Shown one piece after another: positions 1-11,559 of a DNA stretch of 64,000 nucleotides; positions within the stretch are counted from its first letter, which is position 1; each line of letters begins with the position of its first letter. The notes under the pieces were generated by a model. The model did not search any database and was not told the origin of the DNA. It saw only the letters and a program-made list of their open reading frames with translations. The stretch comes from Hydractinia symbiolongicarpus (taxonomy: Eukaryota; Cnidaria; Hydrozoa; Anthoathecata; Hydractiniidae). The stretch is from positions 9,360,001-9,424,000 of the forward strand of contig NC_079889.1 in assembly GCF_029227915.1 (NCBI RefSeq), written 5' to 3'. A program made the translations under genes and the position numbers.

Positions 1-379
1 TAGCCAGCTAAATTGAGCTCGGTTGTCTTGTATCATTATATCTAAACAAAGTCAACTTTATTCAATCACACATTACCACATTTTGGTGATAAATAATGCC
101 TCTTAAAAGAAGCATTATTATATATATTTTCAAACATAGTTTTAGGGTAAACAACCAAAAGAAATCGCCCCGTCATATGTAAAGAACGAGGACTCGATCA
201 AGTTGCTTTTACTATAAGAGTAACCCAAACTCATGAATTATTTATACTAGGTGATATACTGATCATGAAAAGCAGCCTGTACCAGGGTCTTGTTTGGCTG
301 GCAAATAACCCGTAGTGGCTTTGACATAGGCAACAAATCTTGGAAACAAGGATGCTTAAAACTCCGATTGCTTATCTAT

Positions 380-759
380 TTATCCGAAAGGGGAAACATG
401 GGTTAACCAAAAAATGCTGACAATCGATTTTAAAATTTGTAAGAAAATGGTTTTTGGTTGTTGAATTGTTTTCGCAAAAGCGACTGTATCATCTGTAAAC
501 TGTATTACTGTGCAACTTTTAAAACACTCTTTGAAATCGTTACAGAATACTAGGGTTAAAATTGGTCCTAAAAATGACTCCAATGTAACTCCAGACAATA
601 ATGCTTTAGGGTCAAAAATCTAACTAGACGCTTACTTCGGAAGAGATAATCCGTAAACCATCTTAAAGCGAGCCCTTTAATTCCATTATTTTGAAGTTGT
701 CGCAACAGTGTAATATGACCCAACATATACAAAGCCTTGCAGATGTCGATAAAAAACAG
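380..759 (-). pseudogene. LINE-type reverse transcriptase fragment (left arm)
   Basis: Two overlapping frames on the minus strand give the palm region of a non-LTR retrotransposon reverse transcriptase. The first (about 759-600) resembles the segment before the catalytic core, with a D-x-C-KAF start and the run NGIKGLALRWF. The second (598-380) shows the VTLESFLGP block, equivalent to the family's GVPQGSxLGP, then the catalytic-type block FTDDTVAF (usually FADD). A frameshift separates them and no endonuclease domain is seen, so this is a dead fragment of a CR1/Jockey-like LINE. The mirror copy is at 44449-44828. Confidence 0.75.
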
Positions 760-1660
760 CGATCGTTAAGAAACTTAAAACATGGGCAATCAACCTTGAA
801 GTACACAACACCTAATACGCAAGTACAACGATACTGTACCGTTCTTTAAGAATCCTTAGGATATATGTTTTTTTCAAACTACTATTCCGTATATGCCATA
901 AAAATCTCTCTTTCCTTATACATTAACATAATTCAATAATAAAAACTTATCTTTTATTTTAATGTTTTGATTCAACTATCAATATAATTCCTTAATTTCT
1001 AATTAAAAACACAGAAATAGCATTTACGATTGCTAAATACCTAGCATATATACCGACTATATATAGATCTTTCACTTCCAGTGCGATCGCGATCCTTGAT
1101 TTAAAGCACCGATTCGTGCCAGAGAAAACAAAAGTGTGAATCTACCCTTTATGTACCAGAATCACATTCGTTGAGAGAAGTATCAAAAGGAACTGAAAAG
1201 ACTTCCCTGTAAAGTAATAAGAATACTTAATACTATTGTCATCAAGGATAATACGTTGATTTGCGACTATTTTGTCGTTCGCGAGGAAATCTTTAATGAC
1301 AAATTACAATATACGACAGCATATGCGCGACTTTCGAAAAACTAAAGCAAATTTTTTTCTCTATCACGATAAACAGTTAAAATATCGTCCTACTGTTATT
1401 TTTTTATCATAAAATTCTATATGGAGGACATGCGTGCACTATGGCTGTTGGCAGTCAATTTTTTTCCAAAAGATTTTAAAGCCTTTAATCAAATGCTGAA
1501 TAGGTAGGTGTGAAAACGATTTTTTCAGGACATACATGAAACCAGCCGTAACAGAATTAATGCAGTATACAAGTTATACCAATGCAGTCCTGAAACATTC
1601 CACGGAAAATACTACTTTAAGTATTTTCTGAAGAAAAAACCCTAGTGAGATTAGTTAAAG

Positions 1661-1689
1661 CTAACTCTAACCCCAACCCTAACTCTAAT
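1661..1689 (-). repeat. Degenerate telomere-like repeats (left arm)
   Basis: Five imperfect hexamers of the type CTAACT/CTAACC/CCAACC/CTAACT. On the reverse strand they read TTAGAG TTAGGG TTGGGG TTAGAG TTAG. The mirror copy is at 43550-43578; the equivalent place in the third copy lacks them. Confidence 0.6.
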
Positions 1690-1797
1690 CGTAATGAGAT
1701 TTCATTTATAAATTAGATTTTGTTGCATGAAATTACATATTATGTAAAACCGGTAACGTATATTAACAACAATGATAATAAGAGCTAACAAAAACAC

Positions 1798-1942
1798 ATG
1801 CGTCATTAAGGAAAATTCGCATGAGTATTTTACATTAAACACTTTGTTCATAAAATATAGAGGATGCCCCTCCAGGGTCTTTTTGTCCGATAGAAACTCC
1901 TTTTTCTTCTGATTAATACGACATTTTCCTAAAGAAAGACGC
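1798..1942 (-). CDS. Candidate exon, unknown protein (left arm)
   Basis: A 145-base block (one base plus 48 codons) bordered on the minus strand by ...TTCTTTAG before and GTGTTT after. It is open in all three copies (also 43296-43440 and 63640-63784) with no indels, although flanking DNA has many. The peptide is basic and has two cysteines (KCRINQKKKEFL, EGHPLYFMNK, KYSCEF). I do not recognise the family. It runs opposite to the micro-exon-like gene of the same arm. Whether it is still expressed or only a relic cannot be told from sequence. Confidence 0.4.
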
Positions 1943-2864
1943 CTAAAGAATCGATATTTCTGTCCACCGGTCCTACCTTTTATATTTAATTTTTCTTTCA
2001 ATTTTTCTATCTTAAACTATTAAAACATCCAGATAAAATTTCCTTTATAATGACAATGCATGTTTATTTGGTTACAGTTAATCTGATCTATTTGAAAAGG
2101 CCACACAAAGAAAAGGCCACACAAAGACAACATATCACACCATGTTGACCAGGTAAATCATTTACATATACGCTGCCTTACATACTATTTACATTTTGGG
2201 TGAGTACGAGGGTGAAATATGTTTGCTTTCATCGCTTGCGTAATTGCTGATTAATTCATTGATGCTAGTTTAGATTTTGTTTTACCTACTAGTTCAAATT
2301 TTTCTTTAATAACCAACGAAATTTTGGGGTCAAAGAATGTAAAATATATATCGCACTTAATATTGAGGTATCCGTCGGTTTTCACAGGAGAAGCTACGCT
2401 TACAGCTCAGAGTTTTCCAGTGGTTATAGACTTACATAGCAGAAATCGTTGCTTCAGTTGTAAAAATCATGATGCACTGGACGCTTTAAATTTTATTACA
2501 CTTACTTCTTTTTAATAAACGGAAATACATATTTACAAAAGCTTTCATGATAATTTATTTCACATGTTTTAAGTGTAGGTAAATTCAAGTGATACATTTT
2601 TAAATCCAGCGTTATATTTTAGTCTAATCTCTAGCAGTGCTTTGACGCCTAAGCAATTTGCATTTTCATCTGCGTTCCATCCATTGCATAGTGTATACCA
2701 TAATCTATATAAGTTTTACAAAATAATTTATCCATAAGTTTTTTTTGCGAAGATTTTGCTCTTCAATTTTAAAAATCGTACTTCAGAGCAAAACCATCGT
2801 TAGCATAATGTGCGATTCTGCCATTTTATTCCAAAACTTGATTATGTGCTTGTAAAATAAAGTT

Positions 2865-2870
2865 TATAAA
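2865..2870 (+). promoter_or_regulatory. TATA-like box ahead of the cystine-knot gene
   Basis: TATAAA 47 bases before the start codon at 2917 in an AT-rich region; plausible but weak on its own. Confidence 0.25.
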
Positions 2871-2916
2871 AAAACTGTATAATACCATTATTAGTTTATC
2901 GTTTGAAGTTTGAAGG

Positions 2917-3306
2917 ATGAAGTCATTCTCGAAATTCTTGTGTCTGTTCATACTGACCATCAAGTACAAAACAATTGAGAGTAAAAGTATAACGAACGAA
3001 AATGAAGGCAGCTTAATGCAAGTTGATCAACAAAAGTACGGTATTTCGGCATGCCTTATGGTAAAAGAAAAGAAAATATTAAAAGTTAAAGAATGTCCTG
3101 GCGGCAATGTGAAAATTGAAGTCAACATTTGTGTTGGTTTCTGTTTATCAAACACATTGCCCGCAAATCCTCTATTGTACTGTTTTTGATGATGCATTGC
3201 AGATGGATACGAGGATGTGAAAATGAGTTGTGGTGGGAAAGATATTATGACTTACCAAGTCATCAAGTCGTGCAAGTGTTCTACGAAAAGGTGCCGCGAA
3301 TTGTAG
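2917..3306 (+). pseudogene. Secreted cystine-knot (CTCK-type) protein, two in-frame stops
   Basis: One frame of 130 codons. Residues 1-22 look like a signal peptide (hydrophobic FLCLFILTI). The mature part has the cystine-knot pattern: Cys60, the ring motif CVGFC (C-x-G-x-C, 72-76), Cys105, and C-K-C at 119-121, then Cys126. This spacing fits the CTCK / glycoprotein-hormone / bursicon / VWF C-terminal superfamily of extracellular signalling or multimerising domains; the exact family is not decided. The frame is broken by adjacent TGA codons at 3187-3192; the third copy has TGC CGA there, a further Cys and an Arg. A TATA-like box (2865-2870) and AATAAA (3350-3355) flank it, suggesting a one-exon gene. 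Confidence 0.72.
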
Positions 3307-3349
3307 TAGGGCAGAAACAATTTTTTCTAAGTAAAACTTGACATGTAGG

Positions 3350-3355
3350 AATAAA
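3350..3355 (+). terminator. Poly(A) signal of the cystine-knot gene
   Basis: AATAAA 44 bases after the stop at 3306, also present in the right arm (41492-41497) and mutated in the third copy. Confidence 0.45.
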
Positions 3356-3359
3356 ATAG

Positions 3360-4537
3360 ACCAATTGATGTGTTTGTGTGTTTGTGATAGATAAAGCTTT
3401 TATAAGTTTGGCAATGACAATAAGAAGTAACAACGAAAAAACGAAAACAAAAATCATTTGCTTGATTCTTTATATTATTGATTCGTATTCCTTTAACCAC
3501 TAAGAAACAACCAATCACAGTTAATTACGATAAAAATTAATGAGGCGGAAAGGATAAAATCAAAACATGCGTCTACGAATGTTTTGTCGAAAACTATTGT
3601 TACGTCACAAGCATTGAATAATACGGGTGGAATACGATTATTTATTCAATGGCTGTTTTTGCTTACGGGTATATAACAAGTAGTGTAATGTTAGAATATA
3701 GTAAATCAAAAATTTCAATCAATATTATGTTTTATTTAGTTTCTTAAAGGAAAGAGAATCTATTAGAAGGAAAATATGTAATTCACTGTATTTTATATTT
3801 CCTACTTAACTTACCACATTTCCTCAAATGTACGTCTAGGTTATTACTATTTTTATGCTGGTAAAAAATTTGCGCTTGTTCGAGAAAAAGCACTTGAAAG
3901 AGAGGGCTACTTAAAGTCTTTGAAATTCAACATTCCATTGAAAGAACCCAGATCACAAACTGACCAAAAAAATATTTCTAGCTGACTTATTCGAAACAAA
4001 ATAAAAATAAAAATTTTGTTTTTCTAAACACCAAAAACCGCCCTGGATACTTTTTTAGGTGAGCGCCTTTAAAACGCGCTGAAGAGAGGAAATACAGTAC
4101 TTAAATGCTAACGTAACTTTTTGTTTAAATTGTGGAAAAGAATAATCGAATACAACCCGCAGTTGCTTCAAAAGATTTAGAGTTTCCGATTGTGTAACTC
4201 ACGTTTCATTTTTTTTTATTTTTGATATTTTTAAAGCTTTAAGACAGTTACGTTGCATCATCTTATATTTAAGTTACATTTTGGGAATTGTTATCAGAAA
4301 TAAATTTTATTTTGGTTTTAATAAGTGTTTAAACTCTACAACGCATCAATGAACAATCATGTCTTGAAAAAAAAAGTTTGAAAGTCCACTATTCATGAAC
4401 AAAAAGAAAATTAAAATGTAAGTACGAATACTTCAAGCCATCAGCAATAGCTTTCTTCGTTTGTTTCTTACGAGCCATTTGTTTACCATAGATACTGGTT
4501 GTACTCACATACAAAATCGACACTTTTATTCATTTAG
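3360..4537. other. Non-coding stretch of left arm
   Basis: AT-rich sequence conserved in the other copies but with many small indels and no consistent reading frame. I see no gene. Confidence 0.5.
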
Positions 4538-4599
4538 GTTTTATTTTCTTCGAACGCGTAAACAGCAGACACAACAGGGAAGTTAAAGAATGGCGGACA
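4538..4599 (+). CDS. Micro-exon candidate 1 (62 nt)
   Basis: Preceded by CATTTAG and followed by GTAGGT. In the third copy (60574-60635) the same 62-base block has CATTTAG and GTAAGG. The frame starting two bases in gives FIFFERVN...VKEWRT here and FIFLESVN...VGEWRT there, both open. The right arm has lost most of it. Confidence 0.45.
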
Positions 4600-5353
4600 G
4601 TAGGTTTTTTTAAACTGTTTTAACGGTCTTTATTGACATTATGTTATAACGGAAGTATTAGTTATTCATATCAACACTGCCGCCAAGAACGACAAGAAGT
4701 TTTATGCGCACTTCTGGTTGGTTTTACAAACATTATGACCATATTCACAAAGAAACTACATATAGATGCTTTTCTCTAGTAAAGAAATAACAACCGGTCT
4801 TCTGTTATTTGCAACGCCTGTGTTGGTTATTGAATCGAAATACCTGTCAACAACGGGATTGGTACTTCAAACGTGGCTCAACATTGCGGGTCGTCAGCAC
4901 AGCTTTGTGATTCTTCGGTAGCGCTATGCAACACTCGGATCAGCTCTCCGTGGGTTTATTTAATTGATGTGAGTAATTGAATTTATTCTGTCTGAAGATC
5001 TTTCTTGTGTTTTCAGATCTACCAAGGATGTGTTTAAATTCGCGTTAGCGTTCACTTTATGATAACGATTAATCAAAAAGGTCTTTAAACCTTTGCAGTT
5101 TTCATGAACTACTGATTCGCATGTTGTGTGCCACATGTTTGGTTTTGTTCTAAATATTTTGGAGCGCCTTTTTGACGTGGGACTGCTTTATTGTTGGTTT
5201 ATTTTATCGTTTCTTGGTTATGACTGAGGCCGTATCTTCTGAAAACGGGAATGTGTATGCCATCAACATGGTCAAACGATATCACTTCTAATTCATCTGC
5301 ATGCTATTTTTAGACAAGTTGAAAATCATCAACTTGTTGTCTCGTTATTACAG

Positions 5354-5430
5354 ACAGTGCTCGACAAATTGACGACACAAGAGACTTATTAAGCTGTACA
5401 AGATGAAGAAAGTTCAAGTTGATTCTTAAG
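5354..5430 (+). pseudogene. Micro-exon candidate 2, left arm (stop inside)
   Basis: Bordered by TATTACAG and GTAGGC. In the frame shared with the third copy (59668-59755, bordered by TTCTTACAG and GTAAAA) it encodes SARQI..TR.LLSCTR followed by a basic stretch. The left copy has a TGA where the third has a Ser codon, and it is 11 bases shorter. The right arm lacks the region. Confidence 0.4.
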
Positions 5431-6455
5431 GTAGGCAAATTGAATAAGCTTGTGCATTGCGAAAGAATGGTTTAGTTATAAAGGTAAATAAATAGACTGA
5501 CAATGCTTTTTACCGGACGCGTGTATAGTTATAAAGTTTTTTGAACATTGCTGTGCAAAATGTAATTGAAATTCCAAAATTAGTGGATTCTATTATCAGT
5601 ATTGCAGGAAAAATATCTAGCAAATCCTAGCCTAGTCACATAGTCTACGTGAGTTCTCTATGGCTTATCGGTAAAGTTCGGTAAAATTGAGAAAGATTTG
5701 TTTAGTAGCTAATAATTTGGTACCAGCAAAACTATTGTACGCCCTAAAAATTATATTTAAAAGCAATTCTGATACGGTTCATGTTAAGTGGATTTAACCC
5801 AACATAAGTCAAAACATTGTAAGTCAATGGCAATTAAAAGACAGGATATTCCCAGTAAAAGGAGATTTTTTACCAATACACCTTTCCTGAATTTCGTTAA
5901 AAATAAAAAGCATTGATCTTAACAATAATGTCGCTAAAACAGCACTTCCTCGTGCTGAAAAAGTTGAAACGTCATACAAACACCAATCCAATAGTGTTGA
6001 ATGTGATTTTAATGTTACAGTTACAATATTTTGAGAAAATGTTATTTGAGAAACGTGTGCCGCGAAGATTTATGCAAAAGAGAAAAGTATTTTTGATGCG
6101 TGAATTTACCAAATTCGGCGAACCAGATCAGGACAAAAACATAATTTTTGACTGTAACAGATAATTTTAAGCTTTGAAGACGCTTATAAACCCCGACTTG
6201 GACGCCCGTAAATTTTTGGATGTATATGCAGTTAAAGATCCCATTTTTGGATGTCTATTGGTAAGTACATATGTTGATCTGAATGCTTGTTAGGATTTAG
6301 AAACCTATTAGTTTTTCCACTGGCTTTTTTGTTGGTTGGCTGAAAATAGTTTGTTCTTATCATCTTGTGTAAAACTCGTGTGAATATTGCATGTGCACAA
6401 TATCCAAAATTTGTTGAATATTGGTATAAGTAAACCTACACAATATTTTCCTAAG

Positions 6456-6672
6456 TGCTGCAAAGATGATCCATCAAGTAGGGCTTAAACCCACAACCTC
6501 TCGTTTGCCAGGTGATTGCTCTACGGGCTGTACTGCTGTACCGATTCTATCTCCCTAGTATCTTCGCTTTGAAAACGATCGGATCGACAGTGCAGTTGTA
6601 GAACAATTGGCCGGCAAGCGAAATGTTGTCGATTCAAAACCCACTCGATCCATCATCCTTGCAGCACTTTGG
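6456..6672. repeat. Inverted pair of tRNA-derived SINEs (left arm)
   Basis: Two tRNA-like halves face each other around 6560. The left one, read on the minus strand, has an A-box-like stretch and the B-box-like GTGGGTTTAAGCCC; the right one on the plus strand ends GTCGATTCAAAACCC. Both outer ends carry the same tail (CCTTGCAGCACTT type). The third copy keeps both halves (58636-58870); the right arm keeps only one (38470-38565). These look like SINEs, not functional tRNA genes. Confidence 0.6.
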
Positions 6673-7349
6673 AAGATAATGTGAAGGGTTACTTCTACCG
6701 AACAATCTCATGTATACACCGTCTTTCCTGTAACATAGGCTGATGATGGACTCTGTTAATTATATTTAACAAAAGGCTATTTTACATCACGTCGCTCAGC
6801 CCGCGTCTTCTTCGCTGCGCCGTGGTGATTGCTCCAGATAAGACACCTTGAAACGGGGGTAGTTGCTGCTGTAAAGTTGGATTTTAAGTATGTAAGACAA
6901 GATTTCATCCGGTAAAATAAGTAAGCAAAAGCGATTGACTTTAACCCGTTACAGTGTTGAGTGCGCCATTTCAGCTGTGGGTGCTTGATATCTTTTTTTT
7001 AAACACTTTCGTGTTGCCGTGTTATGTTTATTGAATGTTAGTTTAGTACGCCTGCCAATTTACCGTAGCCTTATGCAATGGGAGGAACGATTCTATTTCT
7101 TTTTTCGCCGCAAGACAAGCATATCACGTTCCTTATATTTCGGTTCTTTCCAAGCCTAGAGTTTTTTGATTTGAAAGTCTCAAATAGTCGGTGAAAACGA
7201 TAGAGATACCCGAATTACGTTCACAGTAAGTAAGTAATTTTTGTACTTAAATGCCAAGTTCCTTGATCCTAACGCGCAGACGCCGCCCTCACTCTCCACC
7301 CTCGTCGTCGGCATATAAATTCAAGTAAATATGTTCACATAATTTGCAG

Positions 7350-7373
7350 TCGTGGTGTAAACCTGACATGTTG
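7350..7373 (+). CDS. Micro-exon candidate 3 (24 nt)
   Basis: AATTTGCAG, then TCGTGGTGTAAACCTGACATGTTG (eight codons, SWCKPDML), then GTAATA. The right-arm block 37823-37846 keeps both splice sites; the third copy keeps the donor but has GCAT for the acceptor. Its 3' end resembles micro-exon 4 (ACTGACATGT). Confidence 0.45.
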
Positions 7374-7747
7374 GTAATAAAATTTTGGTAGCCGTAGAAA
7401 TGGTAGGTGTTTTTGTATTACTTTTTCCTCTCGTGTTCTTTTTTCGTGCACCATTTTGTGGTCAAAAGTTATGCAAATTATTGTAACGTATTTTATTTAA
7501 AAAATGGTATTGTAACCTTCTTTGTGTCAAAAGATAATTCAAATCTTATTAGGATTAGTTAGAAAAGGCCAATTTCTAAATGTGTCAAAAGGTATGAGTA
7601 GGTATCTGGATTTCCTGCTTATAGGCTTTTTTTCAACTTTTTAAAACACGAACGTATTCGCATCATATCTAAGTCTTAAATTCATGCGCGCATAAATGTT
7701 ACAAATCTTTATCGCATAATCTTATTATCCTTCTACTGTTTTTTCAG

Positions 7748-7783
7748 GCCTTGAGACAATCTGTCCAAACTGACATGTCCAAG
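7748..7783 (+). CDS. Micro-exon candidate 4 (36 nt)
   Basis: A strong acceptor (CTGTTTTTTCAG) precedes 12 codons, ALRQSVQTDMSK, followed by the donor GTAATC. The right arm (37413-37448) has the same borders with an internal TAA; the third copy (57466-57499) has the same borders and two bases fewer. Splice borders outlasting the coding frame are typical of a dying exon. Confidence 0.48.
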
Positions 7784-8015
7784 GTAATCTTTTATGAAGA
7801 CCATAGTAAATCATTTCAGAATGCTATTATAGATCTTACTTAGACGCTTCCCTACTATAAGGAGTTTAGTATTGTTCTGTTGATGTTACACCTGACGTAT
7901 TATACTGTACATAATATATAGCAACCTCTCTCATAACAGACAAGATGACCACCAACCTCAGATTTAGTACTGTGTATCTCTTGCATGTGGATGTTAATGT
8001 ATTTATTTTACTTAG

Positions 8016-8125
8016 GTTTTTGTTCTCTTCAAACACTTCGAAAATGCTTCGAGTTTTACTTTTTCCTGGACAATTTGTCAATCGTAAAGAACTATACAAG
8101 TTCTTCAAGAAGCAGAGTTAAAGAG
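8016..8125 (+). pseudogene. Exon candidate 5 (about 110 nt)
   Basis: Follows TTTATTTTACTTAG and ends at GTATGA. The best shared peptide is VNRKELYKFFKK (left and right arms) against VNRKVLYEFCKK in the third copy near 57120. A TAA follows shortly after in the arms. The opposite-strand open frame here (7866-8108) is probably spurious. Confidence 0.33.
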
Positions 8126-8189
8126 GTATGATTTCTTTGAACACATTGCCAACGTCATTGGTGAATGAATTTTCATCATAATTTTACAG

Positions 8190-8272
8190 GCAACCGCCGG
8201 AAAGAAATGATTGCATGTATCGGATTTCTATCAGATATCTATCAGATATGTCTATCAGATATGTATCAGAAA
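8190..8272 (+). CDS. Exon candidate 6, with a local short tandem repeat
   Basis: Starts after ATTTTACAG. With phase-1 entry it reads QPPERNDCMYRI; the third copy reads QLLETNDCMHQI. In the left arm only, an 11- to 13-base unit (TATCAGATATC/G) is repeated about four times from about 8225, making the 3' border unclear. Confidence 0.33.
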
Positions 8273-8541
8273 AGTTATTTTTAAGAAGAAGAATAAGCAA
8301 AAGGTTTTCGGATTTTATTTCATCTACATCTCTACTAAAGAATGAATAAATTATTCCTGAGTACATTAAAAAACACATAAAAACAGGCAACGGAATTATA
8401 ACTATTATCGTAATCATATGAAAGTGTGATGCATGAAAAATAAAGACACCCGCGTGAAAATATTAATATCACAAACCGAAACATACTCACCTTTTATATT
8501 TTATACTTACGATGTAAACAAGTAAAAAGGATTTCTTTCAG

Positions 8542-8577
8542 AGCACTCGTCGTAACGTAGGCTGAAAGCTGATTAAG
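8542..8577 (+). pseudogene. Micro-exon candidate 7 (36 nt), left arm, stop inside
   Basis: Borders TTTCTTTCAG and GTATAA. Twelve codons; the eighth is TGA here and in the right arm (36653-36688) but TGG in the third copy, which reads STLRNVGWKLVK. Length and splice sites are identical in all three copies. Confidence 0.48.
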
Positions 8578-9624
8578 GTATAAAAGTAAGAAATGCTTAT
8601 AAATAAAAGAAGGCTGGAGCTCCTCCAAATACTTCACAATTCCATGCTATATAATGGCGTATTACTTAGAGGAATACTATCAGAAAAATATGTGAGCAGA
8701 GATACGAGTTGTAGCTAGTAAAATTGACGTTATAAAATGTGAAAAATGTATAATAACGATTCTTTTGTGCTCAAGAAGTAAAAATTAAGTAAAGACAAAA
8801 AAACAAGAGATAATAACAAAGTTTTATGTATACGTGACGTGCAAGATTTATTACAGCTGTTTGTACTGTGAATGAATTGAGCATTAGAAATCCTTACTTT
8901 CGGCGGAACTTTTAAATGGTGAGAGGGAAGGGCAGGTATTGACCTTACTAGTTAAAAAATGGAGCAAAAGAAAAGCTGGCGTGTATTTATATTTTGAGAT
9001 TTTATATATTAATACTTGTGATGGATGGAGTTTATGTAGTATTGCTCTAAACGTGGAAATAATTTCATGAAAGTTTACAAAAAAGGCAAAAAAAAATTTA
9101 TAAAAATGGCAACAAACATCTTTAAACTACTACATCACTAAGATTTATGAAACGTTAATGCTGCTTTTCGCATGCTTTCATCTTCACTATACAATTACTT
9201 GTTTTCATTTGTTACGTCACAAAGCGGTAAATTAACTTCAATGTATATTTTGTATCATATATATTGAATTTCATTTTGAATAAGAGTGCGCACTACATTG
9301 CTTCTCATTCCCGGCGGCTGCTATGTCATTGAGCGAGGCTCTTTCAACATAAGGATGCAAAATATGGAATACTAGAGGATATTACTGAGAAACGACTTGA
9401 AAAACTAGGACATAGAGCCCATCCAGGTATCAATTAAAAAGAAACATTGAGAAAAATTGAGGATGGTTGCATTTAAGAAAGGCTTTAAGACGGTATCAGA
9501 TACATAACCTATCATTTTCAGAATCACCCCAACCAACACATTTTCTATCTGTTGGTGCTTGATAACATGATTTCTCCTTCTCCGTAAGCGAAAGATTACA
9601 ACCTGGTGAAGGACGATACTACAG

Positions 9625-9696
9625 TTTAGTTAGAACCACCTTTTGGTTGTTTCCTGTGATAATATTTTGTTATCTAACATTTGGGAGATAGAAGTG
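9625..9696 (+). pseudogene. Exon candidate 8 (72 nt)
   Basis: Bordered by GATACTACAG and GTAAGG in all three copies. The third copy (55459-55531, 73 bases) is open as DSNQLLVVPCDDILQSNIG followed by DFKV; the left copy has a TAG in the matching region and the right copy has lost several bases. Confidence 0.42.
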
Positions 9697-10356
9697 GTAA
9701 GGAAAATTCATTTCTGTATCGTCTTGCTAATACATCCTTGAGTGTCACAAAAATTTTAGTAGTTTAAATGTAGCATTTAAATTTCAGACATTTCAATTGA
9801 ATATATGTGAACCAGAAGTTGATTTATATTTCAAATTGATGTTCATTTCAATCAATTAATTGCATTTTATCAGCAAATGTTAAACAACATCTAAAGGTGA
9901 AACGTTGCGGCACATTTACGTGGTAATGCTGTACAATAAACTGTGAAGTGTCAGTCATATCAGTAAAAAACCTGTACGTCAAGAAAAATTTAGTTATGTC
10001 AGCATCATTGAGATCAATTTCTTTTTGTGGAAAAAGTGGATGTAAACAAAATTCTGCTTTTTACAATTTATAGAATTAGAATCTACAGAACCACTTGGTA
10101 TATAAGATGTGTTGCTTTAGATGACAAAATGATAAAAACATAATTTACGATTGTATTGAAAGCAACGGTAATCCATTTATAGGTTGATGATAAAAAGTTT
10201 TGGTTCAGGACAATTGTTTGATTGTAGAAAAACAAGAGTACACTGAAGATTTGTTTTCAGAGTAATTTTAGAACTACAATAATATTCTGAAGTTAGTTAT
10301 GTCTTTAAAAATATGTACTGTGATGCAATTTTTACCTTAAGGTACTTCCTTTATAG

Positions 10357-10462
10357 TTGTGGTAACAGCATATAATTTTTGACGGATGCACGTGCGTATT
10401 TTCGTGCACTACTGACTGGTATTTTTAAATGGTCTATGTGGAAACTTTTGTAAATGTAATTG
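10357..10462 (+). pseudogene. Exon candidate 9 (module A), left arm, frameshifted
   Basis: Follows CCTTTATAG and ends at a textbook donor (ATTG|GTAAGTAT). The third copy (54470-54577) is 108 bases, open, phase 1 on both sides. The left copy is two bases shorter. The first third resembles the modules at 11590, 11880 and 12140. Confidence 0.45.
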
Positions 10463-11559
10463 GTAAGTATAATTGCTTGATGTGAAAGCCTTCTGTTTTT
10501 GCGTCGCATATAAAGTTTAAATATTTAGAAATATAAAAATTTATGCACTCGGATGTGATAATTGTTTCGGCTTACCCTATTTCCACTAGGATTTTTCGAA
10601 CTGTTCAACGCTTGGACTAAATAAATGCTTGGACTTTAACATTTGACAGGTGAGTATTCTACTTTGAAAGGTGTTTGTAACTCATTTCTGTGGCAAAGTT
10701 TAGTTAAGTCCTTGCACCCAATATAATTTCTTTTTATTTAACGTATACTAACTGACTGTGATTGGTCATAATTAAGGAAAGCATGGGAAAAAAGTATGTA
10801 AAGTAGGTTTACATTTTTACTGATTCATTTAACATTTGTACCTGTAAAAAATTCTTATATCTGTTCAAAAATATCTAAGTAGAACAAAAAGTGTCGTGAG
10901 AAATAATTTCTCAATTTATTTAAAGAAATAAAAAGAACAGAATTTTAAAACCATTAAGTATTTAATAATTATCTCAAATTGGCAATGCTCCTTTAATCTA
11001 ACTACGGGAATGAAAGATAATTGATGAAATGATGTAACATAAATATTTCCTAAAACAGAATGGGAAATTTTTAATAGTTATTTTATTGTCACTTGCTATA
11101 GGCATAGTCCCACAAATCATTTAGCACCAAAAATTTTCAGAAATATTAGGATCAAGTTTCCCTAAAAAAAGAAGCAAAAAGTCAGGAAAATTTAAAACCA
11201 AAACACCATACAATCAATCTTTAAGCGACTACGACATGACACAAGATTTTGATTATGGACATTACTAAAAGAAACCATACATGGGGAGAAATTACGCAAT
11301 AACGAGTTTCATATACTTTGATTCTTGGTTACAAAAATTTCTGAAAATAACAAAAAGAATCACAAGAAAAATGCCTCTTGCAAAAGAAGCGTCACAATAA
11401 TCTGTTAGAATCAAATTTCTTGAAACAAATTATAATTACAATCCACAGAAATTTAAAAAAAAATCATGACCAAAAGAATGCCCAGTTTAAATTTTACACA
11501 AGAAAACCTGCAGGGGCCGTAGTCCGCTCGCTTCCACCCTAGTAGAAATAGGGTTAAGA

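Noticed and set aside
3187-3192. Tandem TGA codons read as selenocysteine or a reassigned code
   Set aside because: The third copy has TGC CGA, the right-arm copy is frameshifted as well, and no selenocysteine-insertion element was recognised.
7866-8108. 80-codon minus-strand open frame, also open in the right arm (37088-37330)
   Set aside because: About eight base differences between arms give seven amino-acid changes, and the third copy is broken; splice borders favour the other strand.
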